Shown here: piece by piece, positions 31,032 to 42,300 of the stretch
Position numbering within the stretch: position 1 is the stretch's first letter
How the letters are laid out: every line of letters starts with the position of its first letter
The notes under the pieces: model-generated
Database searches by the model: none
What the model was told of the DNA's origin: nothing
The model's input: only the letters and a program-made list of their open reading frames with translations
Made by a program: the position numbers and the translations under genes
Assembly (NCBI RefSeq): GCF_030269925.1
Contig: NC_085117.1
Location: 11,656,731-11,720,730, forward strand
Origin: Bombyx mori
Taxonomy: Eukaryota; Arthropoda; Insecta; Lepidoptera; Bombycidae
Length of the DNA stretch: 64,000 nucleotides
Direction: 5' to 3'

Positions 31032-32336
31032 CCTAGTCAGGTCATAAGTATTGTCGCACAGTAAAAACTTTTCTTTTAGAATGCTGGCCACATAAAAGTT
31101 TATTGAATTCGAATTTCGAATTGTTCATGAAAATAAAAATGTATACTTTTAGAATTTTACTCATTTTTAAATATGGAGTGGACGCTTAAAGAAGACCGTG
31201 TTGCAGTTATTGCGTTGCATCGTTGCGGTTACGCGCCAATTCAAATTTTTAACATACTGAAAAATTTGAATATAACCAAAAGATTCGTTTATCGTACCAT
31301 CAAACGATACAATGAAGACTAGTGTAGATGACAGGTCAAGAAGTGGTCGCCCTCGGTCTGTTAGGACTCCAGAAGTGGTAAAAGCTGTGAAGACGCGAAT
31401 TCAAAGAAATCCCAAACGTAGGCAGAAACTGTTGGCCCTTCAGATGGGGTTAAGCAGAACCATGGTGAAAAGGGTGTTAAATGAAGACTTAGGGCTTCGG
31501 GCATATCGAAGAAAACCAGGACATCGTTTGAATGCTCGTCTAATGGACCTGAGACTGAAGAGATGTCGCGCTTTGTTGAAGCGGTACGCGGGAAAAAAAT
31601 AAAGGGAAATTCTTTTTTCGGATGAAAAAATTTTTACCCTACAAGAGAGCTACAACAAACAAAATGATAAGGTGTACGCACACAGTAGTGAAGAAGCGAG
31701 CAACCGTATTCCGCGTGTCCAACGAGGTCATTTTCCATCCTCGCTCATGGTATGGTTGGGAGTTTCTTATTGGGGCTTAACAGAGGTACATTTTTGTGAG
31801 AAAGGTGTAAAAACGAATGCAGTGGTGTATCAAAATACAGTCCTGACGAACCTTGTAGAACCTGTTTCTCATACCATGTTCAATAACAGGCACTGGGTAT
31901 TCCAACAAGATTCGGCGCCAACTCATAGAGCGAAGAGCACACAAGACTGGCTGGCGGCGCGTGAAATCGACTTCATCCGGCACGAAGACTGGCCCTCCTC
32001 CAGTCCAGATTTGAATTCGTTAGATTACAAGATATGGCAACACTTGGAGGAAAAGGCGTGCTCAAAGCCTCATCCCAATTTGGAGTCACTCAAGACATCC
32101 TTGATTAAGGCAGCCGCCGATATTGACATGGACCTCGTTCGTGCTGCGATAGACGACTGGCCGCGCAGATTGAAGGCCTGTATTCAAAATCACGGAGGTC
32201 ATTTTGAATAAACTTTAGTGTCATAAGAATCTATGTTTTCTTAAGTTCATTTTGGTATATGAATGGTTACATAATGAATAAACTTGTTTCAATTATTTTA
32301 CATTAAACATGTGACAGAATTTATGACCTGACTAGG
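31032..32336 (+). mobile_element. Mariner-like element of the maT (DD37D) type
   Basis: Terminal repeats CCTAGTCAGGTCATAA and its inverse lie exactly inside a TA duplication (31030-31031 and 32337-32338); length is 1,305 bp. It carries one transposase gene, broken in two places. It is inserted in the right arm of the TIR element 25262-32673. Confidence 0.85.
31173..32211 (+). pseudogene. maT transposase, frameshifted and with a premature stop
   Basis: The reading starts MEWTLKEDRVAVIALHRCGY (31173). It shifts by one base near 31310-31320, continues as SRSGRPRSVRTPEVVKAV to a stop at 31600-31602, then resumes in the same frame. Catalytic residues: FSDEK (first Asp), VFQQDSAPTHRA (second Asp), and SPDLNSLDYKIWQ with the third Asp 37 residues after the second, the DD37D spacing of the maT group. 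The helix-turn-helix N-terminus is recognisable. The two lesions make it inactive. Confidence 0.85.
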
Positions 32337-32393
32337 TATAATAACCAATTCCATCATGTTCACTCTAAACACACGTTTTTTTAAATTGCTTAT

Positions 32394-32562
32394 ATAAGCT
32401 GTGAGCTCGTCCACCCCACCCTTTAAACCGAAACGCATTACTGCTTCACGGCAGAAATAGGCAGGGCGGTGGTCCCTACCCGCGCGGACTCACAAGAGAT
32501 CCTAAAACCAGTAATTACACAAATTATAATTTTGCGGGATTCATTTTTATTACACGATCATT
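32394..32562 (-). mobile_element. Bm1: Chimeric Bm1 fragment
   Basis: A short plus-oriented Bm1 tail (CTGTGAGCTCGTCCACC) is fused directly to a minus-oriented Bm1 body (AAACCGAAACGCATTACTGC.. to ATTATAATTTTGCGGG). The two halves point in opposite directions, so this is a rearranged or doubly inserted SINE within the TIR element. Confidence 0.7.
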
Positions 32563-32676
32563 GCCGAATGAAGAAACTAGTCCAGAGGAGACTAGGCGCG
32601 TGCAGTCTGGAGGCCGCGCGAGGCTGCCAGCGGCGACGCCGGGGGCCGCTGCCATTCCGATGTGACTCGGCCCTAA

Positions 32677-35600
32677 TGCGGCCTACCGCTTAATAGTACA
32701 TATTTTTCTGATAATACAAGTCCTTAATAAAATTATTATAGGATTAGTTAACATTGAATAATAAATATTTTTTTGTTTTTGTCTGCACTTTTCTGAATTT
32801 TTAATCAACTTCGACAATGTAGCAGATTTTTAAATCGTAATTCAATTTTTACTACTATTAAGTATATACATACTAATAGTCAGTTATTTCAATAAAACCA
32901 TTTTATAAAACAAATACATCTATATTGCACTGTAACATCTCACTTATAATTGTACATAATATAGTGACATAAAACACTCAAAATTCACAAACATGGCACG
33001 ATGACCTGAGCCGAATATCTAGCGGGTGCATTCAATTAAATTTATATTAACATTCAACCTAAAATAACAAAAATCAATTGACTGTTACAATATTAAATTG
33101 TTATAAAATGTATTTCCAACATTACTTACTATATTTGTACAGATTCAAGGAAAATAATGTACATATATGCTGCAGTTATACAAACACCAAACAATTATGT
33201 TTAATACACATCGAATATAAATCGAATGTTTCTGAATAGGACATTCATTTTTATCAAAAAAACATTTTAAACATACAACACACAGACTTAATGTAAATAA
33301 TTGTCAGATATTATAACAAATTTAAATGTTAAAGTGTTTGTTATTAATCTTAATAGAAATGTATTATGTACATATTAGTAGTTTATCATCTATGGTTGAG
33401 TTTATTTAGACGTTTGGTGGATATTATTTTAAACTATAACTTTTCACTAAACTTTGTGATGTGAAATCAATAGAAATATTTTAAATAATTCGATAGTATT
33501 AAGTAACCATAGACGATTTATTTTCCTACAAGATAAAAGGCAACTTTATTTCAATACTTCTACAAGTGTTCTTCTACATAAACTTTTAAATACATTCATG
33601 ATCGTCGTTTCTATATTTCAATATGCAGACATTATAATAATTCAGCTTAATTGCTATAAACTGCTATATTCATACTTTTAAACATTATTTGTACATTAAT
33701 GCCATGTAAAGGTTTGTTATTACGAGATTATTGTTAACACGCTCGCTGTCAGTACTGTATGCCTTCAGCTAGTGCGTTGTGTGTCTTCATACATAGCCGT
33801 AGTAACATGGCGTTGTTTATTTTCATATTATTATTATTCTCGACGTTTTGGCAGTGACGCCGATAAACAGTTTTAATCGCAATTATTAAGTTGTTAAGAA
33901 ATCAAGAAAGAGTGTTTTTTTTGCTTTCTCTTTTCACATCATAAATTTAACACACCCCCTTTAGGGTATAAGTGTAGTCGGCTACTAAGCTAATACGGGA
34001 TGATAAATAAAAGCGGTAGTCTGGAATCTTGGAAATTATCGCTAGGATCATGGATTCTGCTGTGTTTAAAAAAATGCGTATTAACACTTCGGCTAGTTAC
34101 ATAACCTGTTTTATGTTCTTGTTTGAAATTATTAGCCGGCAAAATGATAATTTTATAATTAGTGTACTTATTTTAGTTTCGACAATTTTAATCTTATTAC
34201 GAATTGAGTTGTATTTACAACTAGATTATTATTAATTACACACGGACGGTTTGGTAATAAAATGTTTTTACAAAATAATTGTTTTGATATTCAATGTACT
34301 CGAATCGAATGTCTTTGAAAGATTAATTTTTTTTTTTTTTATGAAAGATGTGTTGCATTAAATGTGCATACAATAAAAGTATCAATGTCAAAGGAATGTG
34401 ATGAATTTGCAAGTCATAAGACACGAACACCACAACACTTTTTTATGATATAAATACTATTTGACTAGATTAGAAGAATAAAATTCAAGTAACTAAGCCG
34501 ATTATCACTACCAAAGAAAGAGTTAAAGCAGGGTTCACAGATATTTTGGCTTTTTTTTTAATTACTCTTTTTTGTTTTTTTTTTTTTAGTAAATATATAG
34601 ATTTATTTTAGTCTAATACCATAATATACATGTTACTAAAATAGTAACTCCAGTAATTAGCAACGCGAATACGAATTTACGAACCGATAGTTTCGTAAAA
34701 CAAAAAACGGCAAATTAGATAGATTAGGGAACATAGGTAAGCTATTCACGGTACAGAAAATACATCACTTACAATATTTTTTGAATAAAAAGGCGCAATC
34801 GTATTATTGGTATTCATTACAATGCTTTTGGATTTTATCGAAGTCTGCCCTTAACTGTGTAAGACAAAATTAACTTTTTTATGTAAATTACTGATTAACA
34901 CTGTGTCTCTTAAATATATTAATATTTATGGATGTTATACTTTAAACAACATGCAATAAATGAGCGAACTTAAAAAATATGATTCTTTTCCGATCTTAAA
35001 TGAATTTGAGCAAACTCGTAGCACAAACAAACGTTGTAAACAAAAAAATATGATAAACGAATTATCAAAACTTAGCATAATACAAAAACATTACAGCTTT
35101 AACTGTACATATACAAAAATTATTTGTCTAATGTAAAATAAGTACAGGCCTGTCGTTCGTGGCTATTTTACAGGTCCAGTCGAGAAGAGCATTGTCAGTG
35201 ACATTCGGTCCAATACAGATGAAAACATGAAAAAACTACATGAGGACTCCTCAAACAATAGCCAATAGTTATACTGTATCTACATTAAGCCAATTACTGA
35301 AATTAGATTGTAAAAAATCATAAACAGACCAACAACTACAACATAGATAAACGTAGTATAAGTGTGTTAACTTCTTGAATCACTATACGAGATACTTGTA
35401 TTGAAGTCGTCATCATATTATTTTCGGTGCTGTGCTTACTACATACACTACGAATATATCGAGGGGTGAAAGGCTATTTGCTTTTAAGCGAAATTTTGGC
35501 AACTTTCCAGGATAGCCATTTAAGGTTTAAATTAAATTGGGCAAAAATATAACAAAATTAAATCTTCAGCTATTTAAATTGAGTAGACTTAATTGAAGTA

Positions 35601-36333
35601 TTGTTGATACTAACGATACTAATAACACAATAAAACGCACCTTTAATTACAAAGATAAATGTCGGGTATTAACCGAAATGTCGCTTAAACCAAATAGCCT
35701 TACATCCCTCGATATTTTTAATCGCTATAATGTGTTACACGTGAAGATCATATTTAACAATTTCCATAAAACAAAGTGTCACTCTGTTCTGTTCAATTCA
35801 GATATAATAGTATTGTTTGATTTTAACTGGACAATAAGTATTGTAGAAAATACGGATGGGCGCCCTATATCCTCACAGGTAGCGAAATCTTAGTCACGCG
35901 ACAGGCCTGCACTTGATAAGACACTTTTTCTAAATTATTTAACAACTGAATTTATAGTAAAACAATAATAATACAATATTGGAATTCAGTGATCATTTTC
36001 ACATTTTTATATTCTTTCGCTATATTTTAAATAAAATAAAAACATCCGAACAAAATATAAATGCTTCAATACCAATGAGCAACGTTAATATTTCACAAAC
36101 TTTTATATAACAACTCACGTTGTCGATAGAATAAATATTTTAAATGTCACTATCTACATCACGACTACTCAATAAACGTAAATTCTCCAGGTGCAATTCG
36201 AACTGAGCGTAAACAAATCATTTTCATATATAACTTTCTCTTTACTTAATTAATTTACTTAATATAAATTCAATTTTATTGCAATGTTACATTTCAGACC
36301 GACGACATAGTTTGAGAAGAAAGGAATCTCATC
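32677..36333. other. AT-rich region, probable long 3' UTR of Fbxl16
   Basis: 3.6 kb with no coding region and no transposon that I recognise. It lies directly after the Fbxl16 stop (minus strand). Long 3' UTRs are common in regulatory genes, so much of it could be transcribed, but I found no decisive polyadenylation site. A T-run is at 34327-34342. Confidence 0.35.
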
Positions 36334-39300
36334 TCACTCTATGATAACGCATTTAGGAAGATGTTCATGTATGTAGTCAAAAAGTTCCGGAGAGACTCCG
36401 GGGCAGTTGGTCAGCTCCAGCTCGCGAAGCTGCCGCAGCTGTATCAGATTCGAGAGTCCTCCGGACGTCAGCAGCGGACAACCTGTGCACATCATTCTAA
36501 TTCAATACATAAATTAACTAATCATAATATTGTTACGCCGGTAAGAGTAACGCCATCTATAGTCGAACGAATATCGAAGGACCTGAAGCACCTAGTACGC
36601 TCGAGAAGTACAACGCCATCTATTGACAGATATCGGAAACTACTACTAGAGATGTGTGAAATATTCTCGATAATTCTAGGGATGCGTTATCGGCTATAAA
36701 AGCGTTGTAGGGATGGCACGCAGTCAGTCAATAATCGGTACTACTCGAAGCGAAACAGCGAACGGATCATCTGAAGCGAAGCGGAACGAGTGAATTGAGA
36801 GTTTTAAAGTGTTTGTGAAGTGTTTAAGTGTTCTAAGTGTTGAATACAGTTTTTAGTTGTAATTTGGTGAAATTTTATTTATCCCGAACCCTAGCGCGTA
36901 ACAATACGTTTATTGGCTCATTAGATTTATATCTAACAAAGTAAAAATCTCTCTGGGAATAACAAATTTTTTGTTTTTTTTTAGTTATCATACTCTACAC
37001 ATAGCGCACTACAGCAAGATGGTCTTTGATATAAAAGTAATGGCCACAATGTTCACTTTGTTGAAATCTTTAATAGTACTTAATGAAATAATTTTTAATT
37101 CTTCAATATACATAATATAAGTTTTATATTTAATTGTATTCACTAGGTAATCTGACTGATAAATGTTACGCCAGGTAATTATGATGAATTGTGACAATTA
37201 AAATACATAAACATAAACTTAAGTCTGGTTGTGAAGTGGCAGTTTTTTCTAAGAGACCGGCGCCGCGCGGTGATGCCTCCGCACCTTTGCGATTAGTCTG
37301 ATACTTAAACGGGTGCCGAGAAATGTTATGAATAACTTCTTTATTATGCCTGTTTATCTATTCTAATTTTCTGTTCTAACTCCTAAAATGAGTTTGAGGG
37401 CTGTCTAACAATGGCAATGACAACTAGCATTTTCTATATTTATTTTGTATTTATCTATTCTATACTAATATATAAATCTACAGTGGTTTTTATGGATGCT
37501 CCGCTATAACTACTGAACCATGCATCCGATCGACTTGAAACTTGGTATACATGTAGAAAATACATGTACTTAATGGATAGGCTAATATTTACATGAGCGT
37601 TGGACTCACTAATAATAATGACAATAAATAATAATGTTAATTTTAAAGGCCCAGCGAAGCGGGCGAGTACGGCTAGTAGTTAATAAAATAATATACAACA
37701 CAAGCATCACAAAAATAATCTCTCAGAAATACTAGAGGTTTTATGATGTAAAAATATATTGGCTCTATATATTTTCTTGGAAACCGGTAAGTATGTTTGT
37801 ACGGACTAAACAAATTCTCATACCTGCTAAGGACAGACACTGTAAAGACCGCATGGTACAAAGATGTTGCACGCCGAAGTCTCGCAGCTGCGAGCACCAG
37901 CGAAGGTACAGCGCCACCAGGGTCTGCATGGTGCTGATGTACCCCACGCCGATGTCCGTTATATGCACACATCTGGAGGGGACACAGGTTTTGTAGATTT
38001 ATATTGAGTTTAAGAACTGTTTATTTTATAAATGCTGTTACCAACGCGTTTGTGATTTCTTTATGATCATTATTGGTGGTAGGACCTCTTTCTTGTGAGT
38101 CCATACGGGAAGGTACCACCACCGTGCCTATTTCTGCCGTGAAGCAGTAATGTGTTTCGGTTTGAAGGGTGGGCAGCCGTTGTAACTATACTGAGACCTT
38201 AGAACTAATGTCTCGACGTGGATGGCGGTATTTACGTTGTAGATGTATGTGGGCCCCGGTAACCATTTAACACCAGGTGGGCTGTGAGCTCGTCCACCCA
38301 TCTAAGCAATAAAAAAATAAACAAAAATCACGGACAAAAATATATAGTTTAAAATAAAACACGCTCGAATGGCAAGCTTGCTGTAAAAGTATTTTTTTTA
38401 TCCTGGTCAGCACACATCCTTAAGAAGTTAATTTTAAATTAAATTTATTAAAAATAAAAAAATTATTAAACTAGTACATTATCATTATTATTACCTTGTC
38501 ATCAGTCTTTGATACGTACGCAAATTTTAAAGTTAATTAGACATTTTGAATAAACAAAAATTATGTCGAAAAATTCCATTACAATAGATGTTGGTCAAGG
38601 TAATAAGAACGTAGGGTAACATGGACTATATGAACCAGGGAAGAGTATATTTCAATAGAACGAAGAAGAATAAACGTTTTAGCCGTATTTAATATAAAAA
38701 AAAGGAATCAACGAAAAGTGTGTGAGAAAAGCTTGAGTAAACGATTACGCGTTACCTATCGAGAGTGAGCTCTTCGAGGTGGTTGAGGTCGCAGGCGATG
38801 TACTCGAGCGAGCTGTCGGTGACGCGCGGACACCAGCTCAGGTCGAGGCTGCGCAGGCGCGGCAGGTTCTCCGCCAGCAGCTCCACGCCCTCGTCCGTCA
38901 CCTTGCTGCAGCCGCTCAGCGACAGCACCGTCAGGTTCGGCAACGAGTGCACTGCGCCAGCACAAACACGGCACGTTCAGTACATTCAACCAAGATTTTT
39001 TTTAAGGGATTTTATTAACGGCCGTCTGGTGTAGTGGTAAGTGACATGGTCACTACACAAGGGGGTCGCGGGTTCGAATCCCGCCTCCTCTATGCGTTCC
39101 TAAACTATTGATCTTAGTACAATTGTGGTTAGCGCTCCAAGGTTTCTGTCATAGTACCATCAACTTACAATAGATGGCGCGTGAATAGTTCTAAGAAATG
39201 TTTTTATATCATAGAATTAGCAATAAGCAGCGAAGGGCATAGGGCGGTGCTGTTCTAACTACAAAGTTACAGCTTTCATGTTAAACTTTACTATTAACAG

Positions 39301-41515
39301 TTGTCATTAAATGTTATTCTCTATATGATACGAAGGCAGTTTAACCCACTGAGTTTCTCGCCAGATCTTCTGTGGGTTACATTTCCAATTCGATGGTAGA
39401 TTCTGCGAAGCACTGCCCTAACTAGGGCTAGTGTTAGCAATGTCCCAAGGTTAGAGCCCCGTGAGCTCACCTACTCGCTCGGTTACGTTGGCATAGCCTC
39501 TCAAGGCTACAAGCTTAGGTAGGGAAAAAAAGAGGGTAATAAAATGAAAATTAATGTTATCTTTACCGATATTAACAACACCATGATTGGTGAGTTCCCA
39601 GCAACTCTGCAGACGCAGGACGCTCAGCGATGCGCTCTGCTTTGGAGAGAAGTAACCGAGGGCTGCATCCGTGACGTGGTAGGCTTGCAATGAGAACTCG
39701 TACAGGGACGGAAGCAATTGTGCGACAGCTCCAACCTTCGTATGAAATACGAGTTATTAGTATGTAGTAGTATTTATCTATAATAATCTATACTAATACT
39801 AGTAATATTATAAAGAGGAAAGATTTGTTTGTTTGTTTGTCTTGAATAGGCTCCGAAACTACTGAACCTATTTGAAAAATTCTTAAACTGTTTGGAAACT
39901 ACACTATTCCCGAGTGATATAGGCTATAATATTTTTTGAAAAAATTAGGGATCCTTACTAAAACTCCAATAATGTAACCCAAGGCGTAAAAAAATTACCT
40001 AAAATATTCTTTTCATCGTGTGCCCTGCGAAAACTATTGGTGATAGAATAAAATAATGTACTACGACTTTGTAGAACACATTATTATTAACAAAAAGTGT
40101 CGCGACAGCATATAGGTATTTCTAACTATTATAGTTATGCCTCAATAAGGGTTATTTTATTTAAAAAAATAAAACGTCAAATATCGTTGAAATTTTTGTT
40201 AAAGACCCGAGCGGAGCCGAAGCGGGCCGCTTGTTTTAAATAAAATTGAATGCAACTTTCTTATCACTAAACTTACTCAAAACAGTGTTGATGAAACGAC
40301 ATTTGATAGTGTGATTATTTACATTGACATATTATTACTTTTATTACAAGTTTTTCAATCGTGTCAAGTTTTAAAAGTCAATTGAATGATGACATAGCGA
40401 AGGCGTTAATAAGCAGTCTAAGAAATAATTCATCTTTGTATAACATTTGAAAGTATTTGTTATTTAGTTCTGGACGGCAATCGATTCCATAATTATCAAA
40501 AACAAAAAATCGTGGGAAATAAGCCTTTTTTTTAATTTCACAAAAATTTATACATCATGGTGAATAGACTCGAAGAGTAAAAACATTGTACTGTAGTTAT
40601 CTATGAATTGAAGTTAAATACTTACAGCCTCATCAGCTATGTTAATGCAGTCAGTAAGCGTGAGTGATACAATTCGAGGTGTTAGACATGCCCATAATCC
40701 GGCTTCTGTTATTTCATTACATCCTGTTAGTTCTAACTCAAACAGTACCTAAAATGGACAGTAAAGTAAGTCTTCTGTAATGATAGATGCTTTACAAAAA
40801 AATGCTAAGGTTGACTCACTTGTAAGTGATCCAAAATAGCTTCGAGCCCCCTATCTGTTATAGTACACCCTTTTAAGCCAATAGCATGGACATGATGAGC
40901 CGACAAGGGGAACTGTCTAATGAATTCGTTAATATCATCATCCGAAGCAGATATTAAAACGACACCACGAATACCTCTTCTCATCAGCGAATTGTAGAAA
41001 CGCTGCATGCAACACCCGGTAGATATACGTAGTTCCCGACAATCTAACACCGCTATCAAGCCCGTCCACCATCGTGGTGATGAGTACAATATATCGCGCC
41101 ATCGAGTGCATACCTGTGTAGTTGATTTTTAACATCAATACAATTAACTGTAGGAGTCGTAAATATTAAATGTAAATATAGATATGTTTGATCAGTAAAT
41201 AGTATCAATAATAAAGCAAAAAGTAATCAGTACCTGTGCAAGGGTTCTCCTGTCAACAGAATTAAAAAACAAAAAAAACTTTTCTAAAAATCTGTCATCC
41301 AAAATAAATTGATTCCAAAGAAGAGGTCGCGGTGAGGGTCGCCGGCGGCGCGGAACGCGAGGGGGTGCGGGCGCAGCAGGTCCACAGAGTGCATTGGCCA
41401 TACGCTCCACAACACTGGGGGAACGCTTACGGCCGCGCAACCCCAGTCCAGTGATCCGTCGAGAGAGCTCTGCCGAGGCGCGTTCTACTACTCCTTGTGC
41501 TGACACTGACGACAT
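36334..41515 (-). CDS. Fbxl16: F-box and leucine-rich repeat protein 16-like
   Basis: Seven exons: 41515-41234, 41113-40820, 40748-40626, 39735-39567, 38951-38756, 37972-37824 and 36482-36334, with GT-AG introns. They total 1,362 nt, or 453 residues (human FBXL16 is 479). Exon 1 encodes a Pro/Arg-rich N-terminus and the first part of the F-box-like domain ([18 protein letters not shown]). It joins [16 protein letters not shown] in exon 2. About eight LRRs of the 'amn1/Fbxl' type follow ([66 protein letters not shown]), ending HLPKCVIIE, all close to vertebrate FBXL16. F-box/LRR proteins choose substrates for SCF ubiquitin ligases; FBXL16 itself is reported as atypical, binding PP2A B55. The MSSVSAQG start was chosen over an in-frame upstream ATG that has no family match. 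Confidence 0.93.
36531..36903. mobile_element. Solo LTR in Fbxl16 intron 6
   Basis: The 373-bp unit starts TGTTACGCC and ends GCGTAACA, the TG...CA inverted ends of an LTR. It contains two CGCCATCTAT(A/T)G blocks, a TATAAA box at 36695-36700 and an initiator-like TCAGT about 25 bases downstream, so the promoter reads on the plus strand, antisense to Fbxl16. No internal retroelement genes remain. The flanking duplication is imperfect (AATAT/ATACG). Confidence 0.65.
36695..36700 (+). promoter_or_regulatory. TATA box of the solo LTR
   Basis: TATAAA in CGGCTATAAAAGCG, with TCAGTCAGTC about 25 bases downstream as a possible initiator. Confidence 0.5.
37446..37679 (+). repeat. Helitron-like short repeat in Fbxl16 intron 6
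   Basis: Starts TACTAATATATAAATCTACA and ends GCCCAGCGAAGCGGGCGAGT then ACGGCTAGTA, the hairpin and CTAG-type end of Lepidoptera Helitron-like elements. An inverted relative lies at 52941-53192 in Nup160 intron 8. Confidence 0.6.
38072..38321 (+). mobile_element. Bm1: Bm1 SINE, 5'-truncated
   Basis: GGTGGTAGGACCTCTT through GCTCGTCCACCCATCTAAGC and an A-rich tail, in Fbxl16 intron 5. Confidence 0.85.
39018..39095 (+). repeat. tRNA-like SINE head
   Basis: TGGTGTAGTGGTAAGTGAC (A-box-like) and GCGGGTTCGAATCCCGC (B-box and T-arm) are spaced as in a tRNA. The would-be acceptor ends (GCCGTCT and CTCCTCT) do not pair, so this is a SINE promoter head rather than a working tRNA gene. It lies 70 bp from Fbxl16 exon 5. 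Confidence 0.6.
39300..39535 (+). repeat. Jockey-type LINE 3' end
   Basis: Same 3' sequence as 12470-12800 but on the other strand: CCCACTGAGTTTCTCGCCAG through GCCTCTCAAGGCTACAAGCT to an A-rich end. It stops about 35 bases before Fbxl16 exon 4, inside intron 4. Confidence 0.6.
39783..40238 (+). repeat. Helitron-like repeat with GTTT microsatellite
   Basis: Begins with TCTATACTAATACTAGTAAT, has a run of TTTG units at 39827-39840, and ends CCGAGCGGAGCCGAAGCGGG then CCGCTTG. This is the layout of Lepidoptera Helitron-like (MINE/Lep1-type) repeats, in Fbxl16 intron 3. Confidence 0.55.
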
Positions 41516-41664
41516 TTTGACTTTAACGCGTCGGATAGTATCTGCGGGTCGACCGCCACCCGACGCGCCCTGCTCGCAACCCGCCACTGCGCTACTGTAT
41601 AAAAACACACACTCCGCTGTTAAAAGTATTACTAGTATTACTATATTACTAAGTACTACTTAAG

Positions 41665-42300
41665 TCATCGTGGCCTAAAGGATAAGACGTCTGGTGCATT
41701 CGTATCTTGCGATGCAACAGTGTTCGATTCCCGCAGGCGGGTAACAATTTTTTGTAATGAAATATGTACTTAACAAATGTTCACGATTGACTTCCACGGT
41801 GAAGGAATAACATAGTGTAATAAAAATCAAACCCGCAAAATTATAATTTGCGTAATTACTGGTGATAGGACCTCTTGTGAGTCCGCACGGGTAGGTACCA
41901 CCGCCTTGCCTATATCCTATATTATATTTCCTTAGAGCTAATATCTCAAGGTGGGTGGCGCATTTACGTTGTAGATGTCTATGGGCTCCAGGAACCACTT
42001 AACACCAGGTTTTTACTGGTGGTAGGACCTCTTGTGAGTCCGTGCGGGTAGGTACCACCGCCCTGTCTATTTCTGCCGTGAAGCAGTAATGCGTTTCGGT
42101 TTGAAGGGTGGGGCAGCCGTTATAACTATACTGAGATCTTAGAACTTATATCTCAAGGTGGGTGGCGCATTTACATTGTAGATGTCCATGGGTTCCAGTC
42201 ACCACTTAACACCAGATGGGCTGTGAGCTCGTCCACCCATCTAAACAAAAAAAAAAAAGTTGGGCTGTGAGCTCGTCCAGCCATCTGAGCAATAATAAAA
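41665..42300 (+). mobile_element. Bm1: Cluster of three Bm1 copies or parts
   Basis: Copy one (41668-42010) has the tRNA-like head (CGTGGCCTAAAGGATAAGAC, B-box GTGTTCGATTCCCGC) but a deletion in the middle. Copy two (42015-42258) starts at the ACTGGTGGTAGGACC block and is complete from there. A third tail (GGGCTGTGAGCTCGTCCAGC) is at 42261-42300. The cluster begins about 150 bp upstream of the Fbxl16 start codon. Confidence 0.85.

Larger units (their letters stand above)
25262..32673. mobile_element. TIR element (Harbinger/Tourist-like) with three nested insertions
   Basis: The left end GGGCCGAGTCACACCGGAAT and the right end (inverted GGGCCGAGTCACATCGGAAT) share about 27 bp, flanked by TAA at 25259-25261 and 32674-32676. 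A 3-bp TAA duplication and GGG start fit the PIF/Harbinger (Tourist) group. Without its inserts (I-type LINE 25380-30899, maT element 31032-32336, and a Bm1 piece) the remaining core is about 550 bp. The core is GC-rich and has no coding capacity of its own. Confidence 0.7.

Noticed and set aside
30790..31091. Overlapping short open frames in a GC-rich patch
   Set aside because: The patch is the LINE tail and the GC-rich core of the TIR element; the frames are repeats of AAG or Arg/Ala codons.
39018..39095. Functional tRNA gene
   Set aside because: A- and B-box motifs are present but the acceptor stem does not pair; it fits a tRNA-derived SINE head.
41668..41750. tRNA gene at the start of the Bm1 cluster
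   Set aside because: The B-box-like sequence is part of the Bm1 SINE head, also seen at 9204-9285 and 60234-60312.
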